Below are positions 15,895 through 23,549 of a DNA stretch of 36,823 nt, in pieces (within the stretch, counting starts at the first letter, position 1; each line of letters starts with the position of its first letter). The notes under the pieces are model-generated. The model was not told the origin of the DNA. It was given only the letters and a program-made list of their open reading frames with translations, and searched no databases. The translations under genes were made by a program, and so were the position numbers. The DNA comes from Bacteroidales bacterium (GTDB taxonomy: Bacteria > Bacteroidota > Bacteroidia > Bacteroidales > UBA932). The stretch spans positions 1-36,823 of the forward strand of contig JAFSOA010000004.1 in NCBI GenBank assembly GCA_017447265.1. The letters are read 5' to 3'.

Positions 15895-16569
15895 ATGGCA
15901 CAGAACAAGCAACAGGAAGCTCAGCAGGAGCAGGTCGCGACGACGGTCTCCGGTGTTGAGGAATTTTTTCAGAAAAACAAGAATTGGATCGAGTGGTCGA
16001 TTATCGCCCTGGTGGTAATCATTTTCGGTATTTTCGCCTATAACCGCTGGGTCGTGATTCCGGCCCGCCAGGAAGCGCAGGAGCAGATGTATCAGGCTGA
16101 ACAAAGCTTCCGCAACAACGATTTCGAGACCGCCCTCAACGGTGACGGCAACGTGCTCGGATTCAAAGACATCATCGACAGCTACGGCAGCCGCGCCGGC
16201 AAGAGCGCCAATCTGTATGCAGGTCTCTGCAACCTCCAGCTCGGCAACAACGAAGAAGCCGTTTCCTACCTGAAGAAGTATTCGTCCAAGGACAAGATCA
16301 TGCAGGGCCGCGCCTGGTGCGCCCTGGGTGACGCCTACTCCAACATGAAGGACTACACCAGCGCCCTGAACTGGTACAAGAAAGCCGCCTCGCTGGAAGA
16401 GAACGCCTACACGGCCACCTATCTTTTCAAGGCAGGTCTCGTCTCCGAGGAACTCGGCGACAAGGCCGGCGCCCTGAAACTCTACAAGGAGATCGAGACC
16501 AAGTATCCCCAGACCCTGGAAGGCTACGACATCCAGAAATACATTTCCCGCATTGAAAACCAGCAATAA
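15895..16569 (+). CDS. TPR membrane protein (224 aa)
   Basis: The ATG at 15895 gives MAQNKQQEAQQEQVA, a Gln-rich cytoplasmic start, one membrane helix (about 32-50, WSIIALVVIIFGIFAY), then TPR repeats (A-G-L-C-N-L-Q-L-G-N-N-E-E-A-V-S-Y-L, A-L-G-D-A-Y-S-N-M-K-D-Y-T-S-A-L, then A-G-L-V-S-E-E-L-G-D-K-A-G-A-L). The topology resembles YfgM-like single-span TPR proteins, which assist secretion or periplasmic chaperones, but no function is proven. In many Bacteroidales a similar protein sits between recF and other housekeeping genes. The next gene (yebC) starts eight bases later. An upstream in-frame ATG at 15808 is rejected, as it would fall just past the -7 box and add a basic tail with no match to the family. 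Confidence 0.8.
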   Translation: MAQNKQQEAQQEQVATTVSGVEEFFQKNKNWIEWSIIALVVIIFGIFAYNRWVVIPARQEAQEQMYQAEQSFRNNDFETALNGDGNVLGFKDIIDSYGSRAGKSANLYAGLCNLQLGNNEEAVSYLKKYSSKDKIMQGRAWCALGDAYSNMKDYTSALNWYKKAASLEENAYTATYLFKAGLVSEELGDKAGALKLYKEIETKYPQTLEGYDIQKYISRIENQQ

Positions 16570-16577
16570 TCCGGACC

Positions 16578-17324
16578 ATGGGAAGAGCATTTGAATTCCG
16601 CAAGGAGAGAAAATTCAAACGTTGGGGCCACATGGCCAAGACGTTTACCAAGATCGGCAAAGAAATCACCATCGCCGTCAAGAACGGCGGACCCGACGTG
16701 ACCGGCAACCCGCGCCTTCGCGCCCTGCTGCAGACAGCCCGCAGTGAGAACATGCCGAAGGAAAATATCGAACGCGCCATCAAGAAGGCCACCGACAAGG
16801 ACCAGGCCGACTACAAGGAAGTGGTGTACGAGGGCTACGGCCCCCACGGCGTGGCCATCCTCGTGGAGACCGCTACCGACAACACCAACCGCACCGTGGC
16901 CAACGTCCGCAGCTACTTCAACAAGTTCGGCGGCAACCTCGGCACTTCGGGCAGCGTGGCTTTCATGTTCGACCACAAATGCGTGTTCAAGATCAAGAAC
17001 AGCCCCGATATCGACATCGAGGAACTTGAGCTCGAGCTCATCGACTTCGGCGCCGACGAAGTCTTCGTGGACGAATTCGAGAACAAGGACGGAGATACCG
17101 AAGAGGTCATCACCATCTACGGTGAATACACTGCCTTCAACAACATCCAGAAATACCTCGAGGACAAGGGCTTCGAGCTCGTTTCGGCCGGCTTCGACCG
17201 CTTCCCGAACGGCGAGATGAAGCACCTCACCGCCGAAGAGCGCGTGGAGCTCGACAAACTGCTTGAGAAACTCGAAGAAGATGACGACGTGCAGAACGTC
17301 TTCCACAACCTGGCAGAAGAATAA
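16578..17324 (+). CDS. YebC/PmpR-family regulatory or translation factor
   Basis: A 248-residue protein of the YebC/TACO1 family. It begins M-G-R-A-F-E-F-R-K-E-R-K-F-K-R-W-G-H-M, followed by the family core with R-L-R-A-L-L…A-R-S-E-N-M-P-K-E-N-I-E-R-A-I-K-K, Y-E-G-Y-G-P-H-G-V-A, D-N-x-N-R-T-V-A-N-V-R, F-x-K-x-G-G-N-L-G-x-S-G-S-V. Family members bind DNA or support translation of difficult peptide stretches; both roles are reported. Length is standard. It is 21 nt before the epimerase gene, so it may share a transcript with the decarboxylase operon. Confidence 0.93.
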   Translation: MGRAFEFRKERKFKRWGHMAKTFTKIGKEITIAVKNGGPDVTGNPRLRALLQTARSENMPKENIERAIKKATDKDQADYKEVVYEGYGPHGVAILVETATDNTNRTVANVRSYFNKFGGNLGTSGSVAFMFDHKCVFKIKNSPDIDIEELELELIDFGADEVFVDEFENKDGDTEEVITIYGEYTAFNNIQKYLEDKGFELVSAGFDRFPNGEMKHLTAEERVELDKLLEKLEEDDDVQNVFHNLAEE

Positions 17325-17345
17325 ATCTCTATAAACACCTATATC

Positions 17346-17759
17346 ATGAATCTCACACACATCGAACACCTCGGAATCGCGGTCAAATCGCTGGAAGAGG
17401 CCATTCCTTATTATGAAAATGTACTCGGCCTGAAATGCTACGCCATTGAAGAAGTCGCAGACCAGAAAGTCAAGACCGCCTTTTTCAAGATCGGCCAGAC
17501 CAAACTCGAACTCCTCGAGCCCACCAGCCCGGAGAGCACCATCGCCGCTTTCATCGAGAAGCGCGGTGAGGGTATCCATCACCTGGCCTTCGCCACCGAC
17601 GACGTGGCCGCCTGCCTGGCCGAAGCCGAAGAGAAAGGCGTCCGCCTGATCGACAAGGCTCCCCGCGCCGGCGCCGAGCAGATGATGATCGCTTTCATCC
17701 ACCCGAAATCCACCAAGGGTGTGCTCACTGAATTCTGCATGAAGAAGCCGCAGGAGTAA
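17346..17759 (+). CDS. mce: Methylmalonyl-CoA epimerase
   Basis: A 137-residue glyoxalase/VOC-fold enzyme that interconverts (R)- and (S)-methylmalonyl-CoA. Family signs: H-I-E-H-L-G-I-A-V at the start with the first metal His, L-E-L-L-E-P in the centre with Glu, G-E-G-I-H-H-L-A-F with His, and L-x-E-F near the end with Glu. It provides the substrate isomer for the decarboxylase encoded just downstream (34 nt gap), so the gene order follows the succinate-to-propionate route. Methylmalonyl-CoA mutase is not in the window. Confidence 0.95.
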   Translation: MNLTHIEHLGIAVKSLEEAIPYYENVLGLKCYAIEEVADQKVKTAFFKIGQTKLELLEPTSPESTIAAFIEKRGEGIHHLAFATDDVAACLAEAEEKGVRLIDKAPRAGAEQMMIAFIHPKSTKGVLTEFCMKKPQE

Positions 17760-17793
17760 CGAATACCGAATACAAACTTAAGCACACACGATA

Positions 17794-19356
17794 ATGAGTC
17801 AGCAACTCGAAAAGGTAAAAGAGCTTATCGAACTCAGAGAGAAAGCTCGCATGGGCGGCGGCCAGAAAGGTATCGACAGCCAGCACGCCAAAGGAAAATA
17901 CACCGCACGTGAACGCATCAACATGCTTCTCGACGAAGGCAGCTTCGAGGAATTTGACATGTTCATGACCCATCGCTGCACCAACTTCGGCATGGAGAAG
18001 AAGACCTACCTCGGTGACGGTGTGGTGACCGGTTACGGCACGATTGCAGGCCGTCTCGTCTATGTCTTCGCACAGGATTTCACCGTGATCGGCGGCTCGC
18101 TCTCCGAGACCCTCGCCCAGAAGATCTGCAAGGTGATGGACATGGCCATGAAGAACGGTGCTCCCTGCATCGGCCTGAACGACTCCGGCGGTGCCCGTAT
18201 CCAGGAAGGCGTCAACGCCCTGGCCGGCTATTCCGAAATCTTCGAGCGCAACATCCTCGCATCGGGCGTGGTTCCGCAGATCTCCGCGATCCTCGGTCCC
18301 TGCGCCGGCGGCGCCGTGTACTCCCCTGCCCTGACCGACTTCATCATCATGTCGGAAGGCACTTCTTATATGTTCCTGACGGGTCCGGCCGTGGTCAAGC
18401 AGGTCACCGGTGAGACCGTCACGCAGGAAGAACTCGGCGGTGCCACCGTGCACGCCACCAAGAGCGGCGTGGCCCAGTTCAAGGCCCCGACCGAGGAAGA
18501 CGCCATCGCCACGATCCGCGACCTCCTCAGCTACCTGCCCCAGAACAACATGGAAGAACCCCCGTATCTGCCGACCGAAGACCCGATCGACCGCAAGGAG
18601 GACTCCCTCAACGAAATCATCCCCGACAGCCCGAACGCTCCGTACGACATGTACGAGGTCATCGGCGCCATTGTCGACGACGGCAAGTTCCTCGAGGTCC
18701 ACAAGGACTATGCGAAGAACATCATCGTCGGCTTCGGCCGCTTCGGCGGCACGGCCGTCGGTATCGTGGCCAACCAGCCGAAATACCTGGCCGGCGTGCT
18801 CGATATCAATGCGTCCCGCAAGGGTGCCCGCTTCGTCCGTTTCTGCGACGCCTTCAACATTCCTGTCGTGACGCTCGTCGACGTGCCGGGCTTCCTCCCG
18901 GGTACCCAGCAGGAGTACGGCGGCATCATCGTCCACGGTGCGAAGCTCCTTTACGCGTACGGCGAGGCCACCATTCCGAAGGTGACCGTCACGCTCCGCA
19001 AGTCCTACGGTGGTTCCCACATCGTGATGAGCTGCAAGCAGCTGCGTGGTGACATCAACTACGCCTGGCCGACTGCCAACATCGCCGTGATGGGTGCCGA
19101 GGGCGCCGTAGCCGTGCTCTACGCCAAGGAAATCAAGGCCGAAGAGGATCCTGCGAAACAGAAAGAACTCGCCGAGGCCAAGAAGAAAGAGTACAACGAC
19201 CTCTTCTGCAACCCGTACAATGCTGCCAAGTATGGTTACATCGACGATGTGATCGAACCGCGCAACACCCGTTTCCGCATCATCCGCGCGCTCGAGCAGC
19301 TTTCCACCAAGAAGCTCTCGAACCCGGCCAAGAAACACGATAACCTGCCTCTGTAA
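17794..19356 (+). CDS. mmdA: Methylmalonyl-CoA decarboxylase alpha subunit (carboxyltransferase)
   Basis: A 520-residue acyl-CoA carboxyltransferase with the two crotonase-like halves of the family. It shows [49 protein letters not shown], and [11 protein letters not shown]. It moves the carboxyl group of methylmalonyl-CoA to the biotin carrier. Biotin carrier, an OadG-like protein and a Na+-pumping beta subunit follow directly, which favours the decarboxylase over the ATP-driven propionyl-CoA carboxylase; the sequence of the subunit alone does not distinguish them. Located on the cytoplasmic face of the membrane complex. Confidence 0.93.
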   Translation: MSQQLEKVKELIELREKARMGGGQKGIDSQHAKGKYTARERINMLLDEGSFEEFDMFMTHRCTNFGMEKKTYLGDGVVTGYGTIAGRLVYVFAQDFTVIGGSLSETLAQKICKVMDMAMKNGAPCIGLNDSGGARIQEGVNALAGYSEIFERNILASGVVPQISAILGPCAGGAVYSPALTDFIIMSEGTSYMFLTGPAVVKQVTGETVTQEELGGATVHATKSGVAQFKAPTEEDAIATIRDLLSYLPQNNMEEPPYLPTEDPIDRKEDSLNEIIPDSPNAPYDMYEVIGAIVDDGKFLEVHKDYAKNIIVGFGRFGGTAVGIVANQPKYLAGVLDINASRKGARFVRFCDAFNIPVVTLVDVPGFLPGTQQEYGGIIVHGAKLLYAYGEATIPKVTVTLRKSYGGSHIVMSCKQLRGDINYAWPTANIAVMGAEGAVAVLYAKEIKAEEDPAKQKELAEAKKKEYNDLFCNPYNAAKYGYIDDVIEPRNTRFRIIRALEQLSTKKLSNPAKKHDNLPL

Positions 19357-19371
19357 CCAAACCTGCAACGT

Positions 19372-20289
19372 ATGAAACAACTCAAACTGTTCCTGACGGT
19401 TGTCGGCTTGGTACTGTGCTTCACGGCAGGAGCGCAGAGCCAGGACGCCATGCGCTTGAACGAATACCTGGTGGTCAATACCGACGACTTCCAGGATGAC
19501 TTCGGACAGCAGAATGCATGGATCGAGCTCTTCAACTCCTCCTATGGCACGGTGGACATCGCCGGATGCTTCCTGTCCGACGATCCCGCCAACCTCAAGA
19601 AATACGCTATCCCGGGCGGCGACTTGCAGACCAAGATCAAGCCCCGCCAGCACGTCCTTTTCTGGGCGGACAACCAGCCGTATCGCGGTACGTTCCACGT
19701 ATCGTTCGACCTGGCCAACGCCAAAGAGATCATCTTCACCAAAGGTGACGGCAAGACCATCATCGACCGCATCCCCGTCCGCCACGATCTGGGCGAGAAC
19801 GTCGCTTTCGGACGCGTTGAAGACGGCATCGGCTCCATAGACGGATCCGGTGAAGGATGGACCGTGCTTGACCGCACTTCTCCGAGCACCAACAACTCCC
19901 TGATCGACAAGGCTGCGAAGCCCGACCGCATGAAGGAAATCGACCCGTATGGATGGATCCTTGCCCTCACGGCCATGTCAGTGGTGTTCCTGGCGCTCAT
20001 TATCCTCTATTTCATCTTCAAGTCCATCGGCAATGCCAACATCAAAGCCGGCAAGAAGCGCTCCGCCGCAGCTTCCGGTACGGATGTTACAGAATCCTCT
20101 TATGGTGAGGTTCCCGGCGAGGTCTATGCGGCCATCGCCACGGCCATGCACCTGTACCAGGAAGACGATGAAAACCACGATGAAGAGAGTTTCGTCGTGA
20201 CGCTCCATCACACCGACCGCACCTATTCGCCGTGGAGCTCGAAGATCTACACGCTCCGCCAGACCCCGGCGGTCAACAAAAGAAGATAA
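19372..20289 (+). CDS. OadG-family subunit fused to an exported lamin-tail domain
   Basis: A 305-residue protein. Residues 1-22 are a signal peptide (cleavage near AQS). Residues ~27-173 form a lamin-tail-like (LTD) beta domain: R-L-N-E-Y-L-V, N-A-W-I-E-L-F-N-S, V-D-I-A-G-C-F-L-S-D, G-x-N-V-A-F-G-R. One strong membrane helix (about 194-218) follows, then a Lys-rich and Ala-rich cytoplasmic part. The helix-plus-tail half matches OadG/gamma-type subunits, which anchor carboxyltransferase to the membrane beta subunit. Gene position between carboxyltransferase and biotin carrier supports this. OadG of enterobacteria is ~80 residues and has no LTD; the periplasmic domain is a lineage extension of unknown role. 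Confidence 0.85.
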   Translation: MKQLKLFLTVVGLVLCFTAGAQSQDAMRLNEYLVVNTDDFQDDFGQQNAWIELFNSSYGTVDIAGCFLSDDPANLKKYAIPGGDLQTKIKPRQHVLFWADNQPYRGTFHVSFDLANAKEIIFTKGDGKTIIDRIPVRHDLGENVAFGRVEDGIGSIDGSGEGWTVLDRTSPSTNNSLIDKAAKPDRMKEIDPYGWILALTAMSVVFLALIILYFIFKSIGNANIKAGKKRSAAASGTDVTESSYGEVPGEVYAAIATAMHLYQEDDENHDEESFVVTLHHTDRTYSPWSSKIYTLRQTPAVNKRR

Positions 20290-20309
20290 CCTCCTAACCC
20301 AGAAAAGCA

Positions 20310-20747
20310 ATGAAAGAATATAAAATCAAGATCAACGGTAACAACTACAACGTTACCATCGACGAGGTGGAGGGCAATGCTGCCAAGGTCGAAGTGAACG
20401 GCACACCCTACAACGTCGAATTCGAGAAACCGCTCTCGAAGCCCAAGACCATCAGTGTGGTCAGCAAGCCCGCGGCAGCTCCTGCAGCCGGTCCGGCTCC
20501 CGCCACGAAACCCGCAGCCGCTCCGGCAGCCGCCGGCGGCGCCACCGTCAACTCCCCGCTTCCGGGCGTCGTGCTCGAAGTGAAGGTCAAGGACGGCGAC
20601 AAGGTGACCAAGGGTCAGGTGATCATGGTGCTCGAAGCCATGAAGATGGAAAACGCCATCGAGGCTCCTTGCGACGGTACCGTCACCATCAAGGCGCAGA
20701 AAGGCGACTCCGTTCTCGAAGGCGCTCCCCTGGCAGTAATCGCATAA
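20310..20747 (+). CDS. Biotin carrier subunit of the decarboxylase
   Basis: A 145-residue biotinyl carrier protein. A short N-terminal domain (M-K-E-Y-K-I-K-I-N-G-N-N-Y) is joined by an Ala/Pro-rich flexible linker (about 52-76) to a biotinyl/lipoyl domain with the classic V-L-E-A-M-K-M-E-N, in which Lys112 is the biotinylation site. The linker lets biotin shuttle between carboxyltransferase and the Na+-pumping beta subunit. Thirteen bases to the next gene place it firmly in the operon. It corresponds to the gamma subunit MmdC (or the biotin domain of OadA). Confidence 0.95.
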   Translation: MKEYKIKINGNNYNVTIDEVEGNAAKVEVNGTPYNVEFEKPLSKPKTISVVSKPAAAPAAGPAPATKPAAAPAAAGGATVNSPLPGVVLEVKVKDGDKVTKGQVIMVLEAMKMENAIEAPCDGTVTIKAQKGDSVLEGAPLAVIA

Positions 20748-20759
20748 CCCCCGAAGCAT

Positions 20760-21902
20760 ATGGGACATATCCTTGACAACCTGAGACAATTCTGGCAGTT
20801 CACCGGGTTCGCGAACTTCGAGTGGGGCTACCTCATCATGATTATCATCGGATGCGCGTTCATCTTCATGGCAATCAAGTATGAGTGGGAGCCGATGCTG
20901 CTGGTTCCGATCGGATTCGGTATCCTGATCGGCAACATTCCCCTCTTCGCCGGTTTGAATGTCGGCGTGTATGAAGAAGGGTCCGTACTCAACATCCTGT
21001 ACCAGGGCGTGCAACGCGGCTTCTATCCGCCGCTCATCTTCCTGGGCATCGGTGCCATGACGGACTTCTCCTCCCTGATCGCCAACCCGAAGCTGCTGCT
21101 GATCGGCGCCGCTGCCCAGTTCGGTATCTTCGGTGCCTACGCCATTTCGCTGGCCCTCGGCTTTGACCCCGCCCAGGCCGGTGCCATCGGCATCATCGGC
21201 GGTGCGGACGGCCCGACGGCCATCTTCCTGTCGTCCCGCCTGGCTCCGACCCTGATGGGCGCCATCGCCGTGTCGGCGTACTCCTACATGGCCCTCGTGC
21301 CGGTGATCCAGCCGCCGATCATGCGCCTGCTTACCACCAAGAAGGAGCGCCTCATCCGCATGAAACCGCCGCGTCCGGTGTCCCCGACCGAGAAGAAACT
21401 CTTCCCGATCATCGGCTTCCTGCTCACGGCTTTCATCGTGCCGTCCGGTATTCCCCTCCTCGGTATGCTGTTCTTCGGCAACCTGCTGAAGGAAAGCGGC
21501 GTGACCAAGCGTCTGGCCAACACGGCCAGCGGTCCGCTGGTGGACATCGTCACCATTCTCATCGGTGTGACCGTCGGCGCCTCGACGCAGGCCAGCCAGT
21601 TCCTCCGCTGGGAGTCTGTGAAGATCTTCATCATCGGCGCCCTGTCGTTCGTGATCGCTACCTTCGCCGGTGTGCTCTTCGTGAAGTTCTTCAACCTGTT
21701 CCTCAAGGAAGGCAACAAGATCAACCCGCTCATCGGCAACTCCGGTGTGTCGGCCGTGCCGGATGCCGCCCGCGTGTCGAACAACGTCGGCCTGGAATAC
21801 GATCCGAAGAACTACCTGCTGATGCATGCCATGGGCCCGAACGTGGCAGGTGTGATCGGCTCCGCCGTCGCCGCCGGTATGCTGTTGGGCTTCCTCGGCT
21901 AA
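20760..21902 (+). CDS. mmdB: Na+-translocating decarboxylase beta subunit
   Basis: A 380-residue multi-span protein (about 9-11 helices) of the OadB/MmdB/GcdB family, which decarboxylates carboxybiotin and exports Na+. The family hallmark I-I-G-G-A-D-G-P-T-A-I-F is present (Asp150, the residue matching the Na+/catalytic Asp203 of Klebsiella OadB), along with F-L-G-I-G-A-M-T-D-F and a late G-P-L-V-D-I-V-T-I-L-I-G-V-T-V-G-A. Length is slightly shorter than Klebsiella OadB (~430). It is the last gene of the operon and is followed by a strong terminator. It explains how the pathway earns a sodium gradient. Confidence 0.95.
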   Translation: MGHILDNLRQFWQFTGFANFEWGYLIMIIIGCAFIFMAIKYEWEPMLLVPIGFGILIGNIPLFAGLNVGVYEEGSVLNILYQGVQRGFYPPLIFLGIGAMTDFSSLIANPKLLLIGAAAQFGIFGAYAISLALGFDPAQAGAIGIIGGADGPTAIFLSSRLAPTLMGAIAVSAYSYMALVPVIQPPIMRLLTTKKERLIRMKPPRPVSPTEKKLFPIIGFLLTAFIVPSGIPLLGMLFFGNLLKESGVTKRLANTASGPLVDIVTILIGVTVGASTQASQFLRWESVKIFIIGALSFVIATFAGVLFVKFFNLFLKEGNKINPLIGNSGVSAVPDAARVSNNVGLEYDPKNYLLMHAMGPNVAGVIGSAVAAGMLLGFLG

Positions 21903-21946
21903 CCGGGGTGCTGCCCCAAACGTCCTCCGGGCTTGACCCGGAATCT

Positions 21947-21979
21947 AAAAAGGAACCGGCGCGATTCGGTTCCTTTTTT
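21947..21979. terminator. Terminator of the methylmalonyl-CoA decarboxylase operon
   Basis: AAAAAGGAACCG (21947-21958) pairs with CGGTTCCTTTTTT (21967-21979) around an 8-nt loop. The A/T ends make it usable on either strand; on the plus strand it ends in six T. It lies 45 nt after the mmdB stop and directly before the promoter of the next gene. Confidence 0.9.
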
Positions 21980-21980
21980 G

Positions 21981-21988
21981 TATATTTG
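21981..21988 (+). promoter_or_regulatory. -7 box for the dipeptidase gene
   Basis: TATATTTG at 21981-21988 follows the terminator T tract immediately; the ATG is 17 nt later. A -33 box would fall inside the terminator stem and no clear TTG is there. Confidence 0.5.
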
Positions 21989-22005
21989 TAAAAATAACCT
22001 TTCCG

Positions 22006-22737
22006 ATGAAGAAGTTTCTTTTCCTTCTTATCCTGACCCTGATCCTCGCCTCCTGCGGATCCAACAAGAATATCGCTGCCAGCAGCAACGGCCGCTCCAT
22101 GGGCCCCGACGACCCGAGCGGGTTTGTTGTCCTGACCGACGTCGTCCCCGACGTCCTCCTGGAGATGCGTTATTACAGCACCTTCAACTTCGTAGGGACC
22201 CGTGTGGACGGCTACGAAGAGCCCATTGCCCTGATAACCCGCGAGGCCGCCCAGGCCCTGAAAGCCGTGAGCGACGAAGCCATGACCCTCGGCTACCGCC
22301 TCAAGATCTGGGATACCTATCGCCCGCAGATGGCCGTGGACCACTTCTGCCGCTGGGGAGAAGATGTGGCCGACACGCTGACCAAACGGTACTTTTACCC
22401 TTATCTTGACAAAGACGTGGTGTTCGACCAGGGCTACATCGCCCGCCGCAGCGGTCACTCCCGCGGTTCCGTCGCCGACCTGACCCTCGTCGACATGAAG
22501 ACCGGCCGTGACATTGACATGGGCTACGGCTTCGACTGGTTCGGCGGTGAGTCTCATCCCGACTACCGCGAAGGCATCACGGAAGAGCAATACAACAACC
22601 GGATGCTGCTGCGCAAGCTGATGCTCAAGCACGGATTCCTCCCCATTGAAGAAGAATGGTGGCACTTCGTCCTCAAGGACGAACCCTACCCCGATACCTA
22701 CTTCACCTTCCCCGTCAGGGACCTGAAGAAGAAATAG
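22006..22737 (+). CDS. D-Ala-D-Ala dipeptidase (VanX/DdpX family), lipoprotein
   Basis: A 243-residue zinc peptidase of family M15D. The N-terminus is a lipoprotein signal with lipobox ASC (Cys17), so the enzyme is outside the cytoplasm. The catalytic set fits VanX: Y-R-P (Arg106), the zinc motif S-G-H-S-R-G-S-V-A-D (His151, Asp158), then E-E-E-W-W-H-F with catalytic Glu217 and zinc His220, the same three-residue spacing as VanX. VanA-type resistance uses a cytoplasmic VanX; a lipoprotein alone, with no vanHA genes nearby, points to use or recycling of peptidoglycan dipeptides rather than resistance. A small hairpin (22736-22749) covers its stop codon and that of the convergent next gene. Confidence 0.92.
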   Translation: MKKFLFLLILTLILASCGSNKNIAASSNGRSMGPDDPSGFVVLTDVVPDVLLEMRYYSTFNFVGTRVDGYEEPIALITREAAQALKAVSDEAMTLGYRLKIWDTYRPQMAVDHFCRWGEDVADTLTKRYFYPYLDKDVVFDQGYIARRSGHSRGSVADLTLVDMKTGRDIDMGYGFDWFGGESHPDYREGITEEQYNNRMLLRKLMLKHGFLPIEEEWWHFVLKDEPYPDTYFTFPVRDLKKK

Positions 22738-22748
22738 CCCGTCGGGGC

Positions 22749-23549
22749 TCAGATGAGTTTCACGAGCACCTTCGGGTCGGCGGCGGGAAAGAATTCCTGG
22801 ACGTGCGCGATGAGCCGGGCGCGGGAGGCGGTGGGCGTGAGATTCGTGGCGAGAGGGTCCTTGCGCGGGCGGTCCACGGCAAGGGGGAGGTCAGGGGCGG
22901 CGAAGAGTTCGTCGGGTGTGGTGTTGGAGGCGCGCTGCCAGCCGCTGTAGGTCAGGTCGGGCCCGCGATAGACGCGCTCAAAATCACCGATGACGGTCCA
23001 GGTACCCATCTGCAAGAACTGAATGACGCTGTCCATCACATTTTTCTTGACCATCGGCGTGAGCATCGGGCGGTAACGGGTGCCAAGCGCTTTGATTTGT
23101 TCCGCGGTGAGGCGCCGGGCGCAAATCATTCGCAATTCCTTCATTTCCAACGCCCCCGCAGTACGGATAGCGTCCAACGCCAACGGTGCCAAAACCTTCA
23201 TCAACTTGTCGCTCTGAGTCGTAGTCTTGTAACGGCCTCCCTCCGCCATCCGCCAGCGTGGCTGACTGCGACGCCAGTTCATCAGCTCGCGATACCATTC
23301 CACCGTGGCAAAAGCCGCTTTGCCCCCGAGGAATTTTCCGTACGCGATGTCTCCCTCGCGGACCGCATCGATCTTCCAGTCCCAGGGACCGAGCACGGCT
23401 TCATCGTCTTCGAAGATCCAGCAGCCGGGGGCCGTCCGTTCTTCGACGGACCAGCCGGGGACGCCACACTTGAAGAACGGCAGGACGCCGTAGCGGCGGA
23501 TTTCGGCGATCAATGCCTCCGGGGAATGGATGGGACGGGCCGGATTCAT
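22749..23549 (-). CDS. AlkZ-related protein (winged-helix family)
   Basis: A 266-residue soluble protein. The N-terminal half has Y-G-V-L-P-F-F, G-W-S-V-E-E-R-T, W-D-W-K and I-A-Y-G-K-F-L-G-G-K-A-A-F, a pattern I associate with Bacteroidales proteins annotated as AlkZ-related; AlkZ/YcaQ are winged-helix DNA glycosylases. The catalytic QxQ or QxD motif of AlkZ is not evident, so activity is doubtful. Its start overlaps the MATE stop codon by ATGA, making the two translationally coupled. Family call is from memory and moderate. Confidence 0.6.
   Translation of the reverse strand: MNPARPIHSPEALIAEIRRYGVLPFFKCGVPGWSVEERTAPGCWIFEDDEAVLGPWDWKIDAVREGDIAYGKFLGGKAAFATVEWYRELMNWRRSQPRWRMAEGGRYKTTTQSDKLMKVLAPLALDAIRTAGALEMKELRMICARRLTAEQIKALGTRYRPMLTPMVKKNVMDSVIQFLQMGTWTVIGDFERVYRGPDLTYSGWQRASNTTPDELFAAPDLPLAVDRPRKDPLATNLTPTASRARLIAHVQEFFPAADPKVLVKLI

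Noticed and set aside
17725-19785. 686-codon open frame antisense to mmdA and part of the OadG gene
   Set aside because: It spans two well-identified genes on the other strand and has the low-complexity composition of an antisense shadow.
22006-22737. Vancomycin resistance gene cluster
   Set aside because: Only a VanX-like lipoprotein is present; no vanH, ligase or regulator nearby, and the location outside the cytoplasm does not fit the resistance role.
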